From an uncultured Bacteroidota bacterium (lineage in GTDB: Bacteria > Bacteroidota > Bacteroidia > JABEUT01), in assembly GCA_903863935.1 (NCBI GenBank), contig CAIPDV010000062.1:23387-87386 (forward strand): DNA of 64,000 nucleotides, given 5' to 3'. The stretch's first letter is position 1. Every line of letters starts with the position of its first letter. The notes below the pieces were generated by a model. That model was not told the origin of the DNA. It saw only the letters and a program-made list of their open reading frames with translations, and searched no databases. The translations under genes were made by a program, and so were the position numbers. Shown one piece after another: positions 48,669 through 56,236 of this stretch.

Positions 48669-49505
48669 TTAACTGGTCTTTAATTTCTTTCTGCGCTCAA
48701 CATATTTTGAAACAAAAATACTTACTTCAAACAGGACAAACAAAGGTATTGAAACTATTATCTGTGAGGCAACATCCGGGGGCGCAATTAAAGCAGCCGC
48801 AATAAGTATAACTACAGCGGCATGGCGGCGGTATTTGCGCAGAAATGCTGAAGAAATAAGTCCGATACTGGTTAAAATGTAAGAAACCACCGGAAGTTCG
48901 AAAATAACACCTGACCATATTACCAGCGTGGTTACCATGGAAATGTAATTTCTAACGTCAATAAAATTCTGAACCGTTGGCCCGCTCATTCTGAAGCGAC
49001 TAAGGAAAGTTACAGTCCATGGAACGATTATGTAGTAGCTGAACAAAGCCCCCATAAGGAATAATAAGCTGCTTATAAGTACAAATCCCCGTGCCGATTT
49101 TAATTCTTTATCTTTTAAAGCAGGCTTAATGAATCGCCATACTTCCCATAGCATATAAGGGATTGTAACAATCAGGGCTGCTATAAATGTACCCCATATA
49201 GTCATCATCAATTGGCCTGCCATTACTGTATTTATAAGATTTATAGGTACTTGCTGAACGCATAAATCACCACCTAAATTAAATTGCCTTGAAAGATGGC
49301 AGAGTGCCCGATAAGTAAGGAAAGTAGGTTTTGTAGGGCCAAATAGAATCTTGTCGAAAATAAAATCGCTGTAAAAAAACATCACGGTAGTTACAACGGT
49401 AAGTACCAGAACTATTCTGATAATGTGCCACCTGAGCGATTCAAGGTGGTCAAGAAAAGTCATGTTCTTATTTGTACTAAAGAGATTTTTGAAGCCTTCC
49501 AGCAT
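48669..49505 (-). CDS. tatC: Twin-arginine translocase subunit TatC
   Basis: A 278-residue protein with six membrane helices. It contains the conserved MTFLDHLESLRWHIIRI near the N-terminus (the TatC signal-recognition region, with Glu and the Leu-Arg pair) and the IPYMLWEVWRFIKPALKDKE loop. It binds folded twin-arginine substrates in the inner membrane. tatA and tatB are not in the window. The 90 bp before it hold a period-7 repeat array facing recX. Confidence 0.95.
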   Translation of the reverse strand: MLEGFKNLFSTNKNMTFLDHLESLRWHIIRIVLVLTVVTTVMFFYSDFIFDKILFGPTKPTFLTYRALCHLSRQFNLGGDLCVQQVPINLINTVMAGQLMMTIWGTFIAALIVTIPYMLWEVWRFIKPALKDKELKSARGFVLISSLLFLMGALFSYYIIVPWTVTFLSRFRMSGPTVQNFIDVRNYISMVTTLVIWSGVIFELPVVSYILTSIGLISSAFLRKYRRHAAVVILIAAALIAPPDVASQIIVSIPLFVLFEVSIFVSKYVERRKKLKTS

Positions 49506-49512
49506 AAATTAA

Positions 49513-49593
49513 AATCAGATTTATGATTTAAGATTTATGATATTTGTAGTTTCCTCAAATCGTAAATCACCCTTCTTAAATCTTATATCCTGA
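49513..49593. repeat. Period-7 repeats (GATTTAT words), inverted pair between tatC and recX
   Basis: GATTTAT, GATTTAA, GATTTAT, GATATTT on the plus strand and, facing it, GATATAA, GATTTAA, GAAGGGT, GATTTAC, GATTTGA on the minus strand. It occupies nearly the whole gap between divergent starts. Confidence 0.85.
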
Positions 49594-49596
49594 TTC

Positions 49597-50103
49597 GTGG
49601 ACAAAAGAACGAAAAAAACCCTTTCAGAAGTAGCAATAATGCTCAGAATACGTAAATATTGTGCGTTGAGGGAGCGAAGTAGTAAGGAAGTGGAAAAAAA
49701 ACTACTCGATTTGGGTGCGTTTGAGGATAAAGCCGTGCTGATCATCAATAAGCTGCAAGAGGAAGGCTTCCTGAATGAAAAGAGATACGTATCTGCTTAT
49801 ACCAGAGGCAAGTTCAGGAATAAGAAATGGGGAAAAAAGCGCATAGAAATGGAGCTGAAAAGGCAGGGAATTGATAAAGAGATACTCGAAAAAGGGCTGA
49901 ATGAAATAGAAAGTGCCGATTACCTTCAGACTTTAGATGCTTTACTCATTAAAAAGTGGAAGCAGATCAAATCCAAATCCGGTAACGAAGAATTTTCAGA
50001 TAGCGACCTATTTTCACCTGCAATGCAGAAATTACTCAACTATGCCACTCAAAAAGGGTTTGAGTATGATGTAATTATTGACAGAGTAAAAAAGATACTC
50101 TAA
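49597..50103 (+). CDS. recX: Regulatory protein RecX
   Basis: A 168-residue all-helical protein with the family pattern AIMLRIRKYCALRERSSKEVEKKLLDLG, FLNEKRYVSAYTRGKFRNKKWGKKRIEMELKRQGI, which matches RecX and its tandem three-helix units. RecX limits RecA filament growth. The start is GTG at 49597, with a later ATG at codon 11; either gives a family-like protein. It is divergent from tatC across a heptamer array. Confidence 0.88.
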   Translation: MDKRTKKTLSEVAIMLRIRKYCALRERSSKEVEKKLLDLGAFEDKAVLIINKLQEEGFLNEKRYVSAYTRGKFRNKKWGKKRIEMELKRQGIDKEILEKGLNEIESADYLQTLDALLIKKWKQIKSKSGNEEFSDSDLFSPAMQKLLNYATQKGFEYDVIIDRVKKIL

Positions 50104-50121
50104 CCTTCTAAATCGTACTTC

Positions 50122-50715
50122 TTATTGAAATTTCACAGTTGGTGCCTTAGATGCAGCAGCATCAGCTTCAAAGTAAGCTCTTGTCTGCATGCCAAACATT
50201 CCGGCAAATACATTGCTAGGGAATGTTCGAATGTATGTATTATAGTCCTGAACAGCCTCGTTAAAGCGTTTTCTGGAAACAGATATACGGTTTTCGGTGC
50301 CTTCAAGTTGGGCTTGTAAATCCCTGAAATTTTGATTTGCTTTCAGGTCAGGATATTGTTCAACCGAAACAAGCAAACGGGAAAGAGAGGAGCTAACCTG
50401 TGCCTGTGCCTGCTGGAACTGTTGCAAACTTGCTGCGTCAAGATGGCTTGGGTCGATAGTAACTTTGGTGGCGTTGGCCCTTGCATTAATTACATCTGTT
50501 AATGTTGATTTTTCAAAATTAGCAGCACCCTGAACCGTATTCACCAGATTAGGAATAAGATCCAATCTCCGTTGGTAATCAGTTTCTACGTCATGCCAGG
50601 CTTTGGTTACATTTTCATCCATAACTACCATGTTATTGTATTTCCCTCTAACATAAAAATATGTGATAGCAACTAAACCAATAACTGCAAGCAGAACTAT
50701 ATATCCCTTTTTCAT
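50122..50715 (-). CDS. lemA: LemA-family protein
   Basis: A 197-residue protein with one N-terminal membrane helix (IVLLAVIGLVAITYFYV) and a helical domain carrying the LemA signature YNNMVVMDENVTKAWHDVETDYQRRLDLIPNLVNTVQG (residues about 26-62) and TFPSNVFAGMFGMQTRAYFEADA near the end. The function of LemA proteins is unclear, though they often neighbour membrane TPM or HtpX proteins; none is here. A TACGTTTG box precedes it. Confidence 0.93.
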   Translation of the reverse strand: MKKGYIVLLAVIGLVAITYFYVRGKYNNMVVMDENVTKAWHDVETDYQRRLDLIPNLVNTVQGAANFEKSTLTDVINARANATKVTIDPSHLDAASLQQFQQAQAQVSSSLSRLLVSVEQYPDLKANQNFRDLQAQLEGTENRISVSRKRFNEAVQDYNTYIRTFPSNVFAGMFGMQTRAYFEADAAASKAPTVKFQ

Positions 50716-50732
50716 AATGTGTTTATTTTATG

Positions 50733-50740
50733 CAAACGTA
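50733..50740 (-). promoter_or_regulatory. -7 promoter box of lemA
   Basis: Minus-strand TACGTTTG, 17 bp upstream of the ATG at 50715. Confidence 0.55.
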
Positions 50741-50895
50741 CAATTTTTTCTTGAAGGGAGTAAATCTCCCTTTTAGATAATGATGACGTCCTACTATGAT
50801 TATTACCTGATTTTATCTATCTGCTTTTTATTCGAATTAGTTAAAAAGGGGTTTGAATACCCTGAAAAGTATTAGCTTCGAGTCAAATAAAGAAA

Positions 50896-51360
50896 ATGAA
50901 AAATATCTATGCAATTGGGCTCGTTTTAGTATCGGTTTTGATGGCCTGCAACACGCAACAGGATAATACGAAGGAAACGGAAATGCTTTTACAAACTGAC
51001 AAAGACTTTAATACCTATTGCAGCCAGCATGGGGTAAATGCAGCATTCCTTTTGTACGCAGATTCATCTGTTATTGAATCCAGCGAAGGAGCCTTGCCAT
51101 TAATGGGCATTGAAGCAGTTAAAAAGGCCCAGAAAAGTGACTCCGGAATCAAGCTGACGTGGGGACCGGCGAGAGGAGAAGTTTCCGGAACATTGGGATA
51201 TACCTTTGGCTGGTGGAAGTTGTCTGCCAAAAGAAAATCAGGAAAAGACACAACCTATTACGGAGATTATGTAAATGTGTGGAAAAAACAAAAGGATGGC
51301 ACCTGGAAATACCTGATAGATATAGGGAATAACACACCCGTTCCTCCTCCCGGCAAATAA
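50896..51360 (+). CDS. SnoaL/NTF2-like (DUF4440-type) lipoprotein
   Basis: A 154-residue protein. The signal ends in the lipobox LVSVLMAC (Cys18), so it is probably a lipoprotein. The body has the NTF2-like pattern of DUF4440 proteins: MLLQTDKDFNTYCSQHGVNAAFLLYADSSV, then VSGTLGYTFGWWKLS and YVNVWKKQKDGTWKYLIDI. Such proteins have unassigned roles, often as small-molecule-binding or steroid-isomerase-like folds. It stands alone between lemA (divergent) and an outer-membrane beta-barrel gene (convergent). Confidence 0.8.
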   Translation: MKNIYAIGLVLVSVLMACNTQQDNTKETEMLLQTDKDFNTYCSQHGVNAAFLLYADSSVIESSEGALPLMGIEAVKKAQKSDSGIKLTWGPARGEVSGTLGYTFGWWKLSAKRKSGKDTTYYGDYVNVWKKQKDGTWKYLIDIGNNTPVPPPGK

Positions 51361-51377
51361 AAGGAACTACAGTGGAA

Positions 51378-52061
51378 TTAAATATCCAGCGATAAACCCA
51401 ATGTAGCTTGCAAAACACCAACATTCATTTTATTGTTGGTAGGATTGGAGAATGTTTGGGAACCTGATGATTCTACAGTTGTAGTACCTTTATAAGAAAT
51501 ATCTGAACCAACATAATCAATACCTAAGCCGATTCCAATATGGCCAGCAACCATATATTTAATCTTTGCTCCAGCGCAGTAACCAAAAGCATTTCCGGTT
51601 GAAAAAGAATTCACAACAGAAGATGTTACGTTGCCTAAAGTTGAACTGGATGAAAGCGTTGGATAACTGCCCGAAACAAGCCCTGCCAAAAGTTTTGCTT
51701 CTATTTTAATCTTAATTAGTTTAAATGAAACAAAAGGACCGATAAGGTATTCTGTAACTTTATCACCTCCACTTGTACTATATGTGCTTCCACCCGAACC
51801 ATTTAATTTTGATACATCAAATGAATTATTGTTAACTCCATATTGAACCATTGCTCCTACTAATGGAATAAACTTAAATCCGGCATAGATATCGTAACAT
51901 GACCCTAATTTTGCAAACCCATTGAAGGCTGTTCCGGAAGTATTTGACGCGCCATAATCGCTCGATGGAATTGATAAGCCACCATCAATTCCTGCTGTAA
52001 ATTGAGCATTCATGGCAAGAGAAGCAAGTAGGGCGGGTAGTATTATCAGATATTTTTTCAT
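51378..52061 (-). CDS. Outer-membrane beta-barrel protein
   Basis: A 227-residue protein with a signal peptide (MKKYLIILPALLASLAMNA). The remainder alternates hydrophobic and polar residues, ends with a typical barrel strand (VGVLQATLGLSLDI), and has Gly-rich turns (GGLSIPSSDYGASNTSGTAF, GYCAGAKIKYMVAGHIGIG). It matches the porin-like or OmpW-like small barrels abundant in Bacteroidota. The substrate is unknown. A TATCTTTG box is 45 bp upstream. Confidence 0.8.
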   Translation of the reverse strand: MKKYLIILPALLASLAMNAQFTAGIDGGLSIPSSDYGASNTSGTAFNGFAKLGSCYDIYAGFKFIPLVGAMVQYGVNNNSFDVSKLNGSGGSTYSTSGGDKVTEYLIGPFVSFKLIKIKIEAKLLAGLVSGSYPTLSSSSTLGNVTSSVVNSFSTGNAFGYCAGAKIKYMVAGHIGIGLGIDYVGSDISYKGTTTVESSGSQTFSNPTNNKMNVGVLQATLGLSLDI

Positions 52062-52106
52062 TGTGTTTTAGTTTTATCAGGAGTTTGAACCTAAGGTTAG
52101 TAATGA

Positions 52107-52114
52107 CAAAGATA
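52107..52114 (-). promoter_or_regulatory. -7 promoter box of the beta-barrel gene
   Basis: Minus-strand TATCTTTG, about 45 bp upstream of the ATG at 52061. Confidence 0.55.
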
Positions 52115-52178
52115 TAACACTTTTCCCGAAATCCACATGTTAGAGTAGGGTGGGTGGGTTTAGTTTAATGGCGAATTA

Positions 52179-52958
52179 TTAGAATTTTTCAAAAACACCC
52201 AACCCGAATAGGGCAAAATCGTACTTAACGGGGTCCTTTTTATCAAGTATTCTTAAGTTCTTAGTTAATTCGTCCACGGCTTTCCAGTCATCCTGAAGCC
52301 GGGTTAGCAACCCTAATTTTCGGGCAACACGGCCGGAATGAAGATCGAGCGGGCAATATAAAACTGAGGGCGAAATACTTTTCCAGATACCAAAATCAAC
52401 TCCACGTTTATCATTCCGTACCATCCAGCGTAAAAACATGTTTATCCTTTTAGCTGAGGCATTCTTCTCTACATTGGAGATATGTTTGGCAGTTCTTGAG
52501 ACGGGATTTATTTCAAGGAAAATGTTTCTGAAATGCTGGATTCCCGTTTTAGCCTCTTTTTTACTTTTTTCAGAAAATACTTTTTCCATTCCTCCGTGAT
52601 GGCGGTAGATATTTTGCAATGCCACAATAAAATATTCTACATCCTTTTCATTAAATGTTCGGTGAACAAAACCTTCAAATCGTTTCCAATCTTTTTTTTT
52701 TGAATGCATTATGAACTGATAGGGTTCACTTTCCATAAGTTCCATCAATCGATTGGCATTTTTAAGAATAGTAGGCCTTTGTCCCCATGCAATTGTTGCA
52801 GCAAAAAAAGCAGCTATTTCTATATCTTCTTTTTTGCTGAATTTATGGGGTATGCTAATCGGGTCAACTTCAATAAAAGAGGGACGATTATATAGCTCAT
52901 ATTTTTCATCCAGAAATTCTTTCAAATCATTTCCGGATAAAGCAAAGTGGTTTTTCAT
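52179..52958 (-). CDS. TIGR02757-family protein
   Basis: A 259-residue protein with the features ALSGNDLKEFLDEKYELYNRP, AFFAATIAWGQRPTILKNANRLMELM, and a C-terminal VLYCPLDLHSGRVARKLGLLTR, all of which match the uncharacterised TIGR02757 family. The HhH-GPD-like region (PLDLHSGRVARKLGL) hints at a DNA-glycosylase-like fold, but the family is untested. It overlaps the histidine kinase by 4 bp and is therefore part of the same operon. Confidence 0.85.
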   Translation of the reverse strand: MKNHFALSGNDLKEFLDEKYELYNRPSFIEVDPISIPHKFSKKEDIEIAAFFAATIAWGQRPTILKNANRLMELMESEPYQFIMHSKKKDWKRFEGFVHRTFNEKDVEYFIVALQNIYRHHGGMEKVFSEKSKKEAKTGIQHFRNIFLEINPVSRTAKHISNVEKNASAKRINMFLRWMVRNDKRGVDFGIWKSISPSVLYCPLDLHSGRVARKLGLLTRLQDDWKAVDELTKNLRILDKKDPVKYDFALFGLGVFEKF

Positions 52959-54283
52959 GAAACTTTAAATACCACCGTAAATGTAGAGCCTTCGCCTTGT
53001 TTCGATTCTACTTTGATTTCCAGATCATGAAAATCGGCAATTGTTTTAACCAGTGCCAGTCCTAAGCCATAACTGTCGGTTTGTGAGGTATTGAATTTTT
53101 TAAAACGGTTGAAAATTGCATTCAGGTTTTCCGGTGCAATACCATTTCCGGTGTCCCTTATGTGTACAAGGAAATTGTCTTTTAAAGTTTCGGTTGAAAC
53201 AATGATCCATCCGTTTTGTTTATTATATTTTACTGCATTATTTACAAGATTAAAGAAGAGTGTAAATAGCAATGAACGGTTACAAGGCACAAAATCAAAA
53301 TCCGAATGAAACTCCAGGTCAAGGGTGATATTCCTTTCAATCAGGCGGACATCAATTTCCGATTTTACTTCCTGTAAAAGTTCCGAAATCTTAACTTTAT
53401 CTTCTTTCGGGGTTTGCTGGTTTTCTATTTGGGAAATTAAAAGCAGAGAACGGATAATTTGTTTTAAACGGCCCAATGTCCGTTGCGATTCTATGATTTT
53501 TAACTCGGTATCTTCACTTATGTTTCCTGCTTCCAGCATATTCTCGAGTCTGGTTTGCAGGATAGTGATAGGGGTGAGTAATTCGTGGGAAACATTGGCA
53601 ATAAATTCTTTCTCAATATAAAAGGTGCTTCGGATTTTCCGCATCATATTCCGGATAGTTCTATCGAGATAGCGGAAGTCGGTAGTGTTGGTTTCTACAA
53701 GTGTGTAATCAAATTTTTCCGGCGTTCGAATCCCTTTTAACTTGGCCTCAATCTTTTTCAGGGGGCGCAGCAAGTATTGAGTCACAAATAAATCTACCAA
53801 TACCGTAATTAAAATCAACCCTAACAAAATAAAGAGGGCTACCTTATCTAACACAGCTTTCAGGTCATCCACAAACTGCACGCTTTCACCAATCTCAAGC
53901 AGGTAAATCTTATTATTACTTTTAAAGGAATGTTTCAGAATTCTTGCCGTCACAGTGTCACCTTCAATATCCCTGGGCCCTGTTAGAAAGGTATCGGGTA
54001 TCATGGTTTTAGTAGGTTCTAAAGAAACATACTTTTCTTTAAAGATGGTATAATCAGCATACGTACTGTCGGCATACGTACTGTCCGATTCTTCCTGGAT
54101 AAACTTGTTAATTCCCATCTTGTTCATAATATGAACAAAATCGGTTTTCCTTTTTTCAAGCAGGTCATCGGTATGATCGATAGCCGCTTCGTAAATAATT
54201 TTAGGAACAAAAATTAAAAAAGCACCTACTATCATAATGCGGGAGAGTGCATTAATAAGCGTAAGCTTGTAGTAGAGCTTCAT
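52955..54283 (-). CDS. Sensor histidine kinase
   Basis: A 442-residue membrane kinase. One N-terminal and one later membrane segment (about 11-30 and 158-180) enclose a short extracytoplasmic sensor with a 15-bp tandem duplication encoding DSTYA twice (residues about 67-76). His233 (IANVSHELLTPIT) is the phosphoacceptor. The ATPase domain has NLVNNAVKYN, DTGNGI and GLGLALVK. It phosphorylates the response regulator immediately upstream in the operon. The signal is not known. Confidence 0.92.
   Translation of the reverse strand: MKLYYKLTLINALSRIMIVGAFLIFVPKIIYEAAIDHTDDLLEKRKTDFVHIMNKMGINKFIQEESDSTYADSTYADYTIFKEKYVSLEPTKTMIPDTFLTGPRDIEGDTVTARILKHSFKSNNKIYLLEIGESVQFVDDLKAVLDKVALFILLGLILITVLVDLFVTQYLLRPLKKIEAKLKGIRTPEKFDYTLVETNTTDFRYLDRTIRNMMRKIRSTFYIEKEFIANVSHELLTPITILQTRLENMLEAGNISEDTELKIIESQRTLGRLKQIIRSLLLISQIENQQTPKEDKVKISELLQEVKSEIDVRLIERNITLDLEFHSDFDFVPCNRSLLFTLFFNLVNNAVKYNKQNGWIIVSTETLKDNFLVHIRDTGNGIAPENLNAIFNRFKKFNTSQTDSYGLGLALVKTIADFHDLEIKVESKQGEGSTFTVVFKVS
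54057..54086. repeat. 15-bp tandem duplication within the sensor domain
   Basis: GCATACGTACTGTCG occurs twice in a row (54057 and 54072) inside the histidine kinase gene and encodes the repeated DSTYA in the extracytoplasmic region. In-frame, so it lengthens the sensor without disrupting it. Confidence 0.85.
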
Positions 54284-54295
54284 CGGATAATTTGT

Positions 54296-54973
54296 TTACA
54301 GTAAGTTAAGCCGGTATCCGATACCACGCACTGTTTCTATCCAATCAACAGAAGCGAATTGGGATAATTTTTTGCGCAAATTCTTAATATGCACGTCCAC
54401 ATAATTCGAATCGTAATCTACCTCAAGTGCATTATCCCAGATGTGCTCGGTGAGCTGCATGCGGGTTATAATGCGGTTTTTATTTATCAGGAGATATTGC
54501 AATATGTCGAATTCTTTTTTCGTGAGACTTATTAAAGTACCTGTGAAATGAACTGACCGGTTTGTAAGATCAATTTGAAACCCGTTTATTTCAACTGTAT
54601 TTTTTTTCAGCCCATGCTTGCGGCGAATGATAGCCTGCATGCGGGAAGAAAGTTCCAATAATGAAAATGGTTTTGCCAGGTAATCATCAGCACCCAGGTC
54701 AAGTCCTTTTACTTTATCATCGGTACTTCCCCGGGCGGTAAGAATTATAATAGCAGCTTCCTGACCTGCTTCCTTAGCTTCTTTCAATAATTGCAATCCT
54801 TCATAGTCAGGCAATCCAAGATCAAGCAAAATAAAGTCGTATGGATTTACAAATACTTTTTCGGAAGCTTCTTTACCACTATAGGCAACTTCACAAGTAT
54901 ATCCTTCTTTTTTCAGGTAATCCTGAACCTCTTTTGAGAGTGATTTTTCATCTTCAATGATCAATACATTCAT
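54296..54973 (-). CDS. Response regulator, OmpR/PhoB type
   Basis: A 225-residue regulator. Receiver domain with Asp51 as the phosphorylation site (FILLDLGLPDYEG), the acidic pair near residues 7-9 and the lysine in LAKPFSLLEL (about 102). The C-terminal winged-helix DNA-binding domain ends with VDVHIKNLRKKLSQFASVDWIETVRGIGYRLN. It pairs with the adjacent kinase. Target genes are not visible in the window. Confidence 0.94.
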   Translation of the reverse strand: MNVLIIEDEKSLSKEVQDYLKKEGYTCEVAYSGKEASEKVFVNPYDFILLDLGLPDYEGLQLLKEAKEAGQEAAIIILTARGSTDDKVKGLDLGADDYLAKPFSLLELSSRMQAIIRRKHGLKKNTVEINGFQIDLTNRSVHFTGTLISLTKKEFDILQYLLINKNRIITRMQLTEHIWDNALEVDYDSNYVDVHIKNLRKKLSQFASVDWIETVRGIGYRLNLL

Positions 54974-54979
54974 AGTTCG

Positions 54980-56173
54980 CTAGTTTGAGGTTAGTTCTTT
55001 TATAGCCGATATGATTACAGAACAGGCGTGTTTAATTTCTTTTTCCTGAATAATAAGGGGTGGTGCAATACGCATAGCTGTTGGACAGAATAAAAACCAA
55101 TCTACAATTATACCTTTTTTAAGGCACTTATCTATTGCTTTTTTACATAATTCCTCATTATTAAATTCAACTGCAAGCATTAATCCCATTCCTCTTATTT
55201 CTTTAATAGCAGAATGCTTTAGTAAAGTTCTAAATAATTTCTCCTTCCCCGCTGCCGCTTCATAATATTTAGCTTTTATTAACACTTCCAGGGCCGCTAG
55301 TCCCGAGGCACAACAGAGTGGATGCCCTCCGAATGTTGTGATATGCCCAAGTGGTGGATTATCGGAAAGCACCTGGATTATTTTCCTGTTTGCAACAAAG
55401 CCACCTATAGGTAAACCACCACCCATGGCTTTACCAATTGTAATTATATCGGGAGTAATTCCGAAATGCTCAAAAGCAAATAGCTTCCCGGTACGGCCAA
55501 ATCCGGTTTGTATTTCATCTGTGATCAGCAGGGCACCGGTTTGTCTGCATTGTTTTTCCAGTGCTTTTAAGAATGATCTCTCCGGAACTCTTGTGCCGCC
55601 TTCCCCTTGTATAGGTTCAATAATCACACACGCTGTTTTTCGGGTGATTTTTTGAATAGCTTTTATGTTATTATAGGGCAGAATTTTTATACCAGGAAGC
55701 AATGGCCCATATGGAGTTTTTAGAGTATCATCTCCCATTACACTCAATGCACCATGAGTAGAACCATGATATGCGTTTTTAAAAGAGATAATTTCTTTTC
55801 TTCCTGTATATTTTTTAGCGAGTTTAAGTGCTCCTTCCACAGCCTCGCTGCCTGAGTTTACAAAATAAACGGAATTCAATGTTTTAGGAAACAGGCTGCA
55901 AATTCGTTTTGCAAACTGAACCTGGGCCGATTGTATATATTCTCCATATACCATCAGGTGAGTGTGTTTATCGGCCTGCTGTTTTATGGCTTTAATAACT
56001 TCCGGATTTCCGTGCCCCAAATTACTAACCGCTATCCCGGAAATCAGGTCAAGGTATTTTTTACCGTTCGTGTCTTCCAGCCATAAACCCTTAGCCCTGA
56101 CAATTTCCAATGCAACGGGAGTTTTGCTTGTTTGGGCAAGAAAACCGTAAAAATCTTGTTTTTGAGTCCCCAT
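54980..56173 (-). CDS. Class III aminotransferase (acetylornithine/ornithine-like)
   Basis: A 397-residue PLP enzyme. The conserved features include YLDLISGIAVSNLGHGNPEV, the lysine in TIGKAMGGGLPIGGFV (about residue 250), and the substrate region ITDEIQTGFGRTGKLFAFEHFGI. The sequence fits the acetylornithine/ornithine/4-aminobutyrate group; exact substrate cannot be told. It is encoded just upstream of the response regulator in the same direction, with a 6-bp gap, and is separated from the chaperone gene by a terminator. Confidence 0.9.
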   Translation of the reverse strand: MGTQKQDFYGFLAQTSKTPVALEIVRAKGLWLEDTNGKKYLDLISGIAVSNLGHGNPEVIKAIKQQADKHTHLMVYGEYIQSAQVQFAKRICSLFPKTLNSVYFVNSGSEAVEGALKLAKKYTGRKEIISFKNAYHGSTHGALSVMGDDTLKTPYGPLLPGIKILPYNNIKAIQKITRKTACVIIEPIQGEGGTRVPERSFLKALEKQCRQTGALLITDEIQTGFGRTGKLFAFEHFGITPDIITIGKAMGGGLPIGGFVANRKIIQVLSDNPPLGHITTFGGHPLCCASGLAALEVLIKAKYYEAAAGKEKLFRTLLKHSAIKEIRGMGLMLAVEFNNEELCKKAIDKCLKKGIIVDWFLFCPTAMRIAPPLIIQEKEIKHACSVIISAIKELTSN

Positions 56174-56181
56174 TTTTAAAT

Positions 56182-56215
56182 AAAAAAACCGGCTTAAAGA
56201 TACTTCAAGCCGGTT
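56182..56215 (-). terminator. Rho-independent terminator after the PpiC/SurA gene
   Basis: On the minus strand, stem AACCGGCTT/AAGCCGGTT with an 11-nt loop followed by a 7-T run. It is the standard terminator for the chaperone gene reading leftwards. Confidence 0.9.
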
Positions 56216-56236
56216 AATTGGTAATTCAGTTTGTTT

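Noticed and set aside
50754..50775. Hairpin AAGGGAG/CTCCCTT upstream of lemA as a terminator
   Set aside because: No gene reads into it from the left and its T-run is short; it may be chance.
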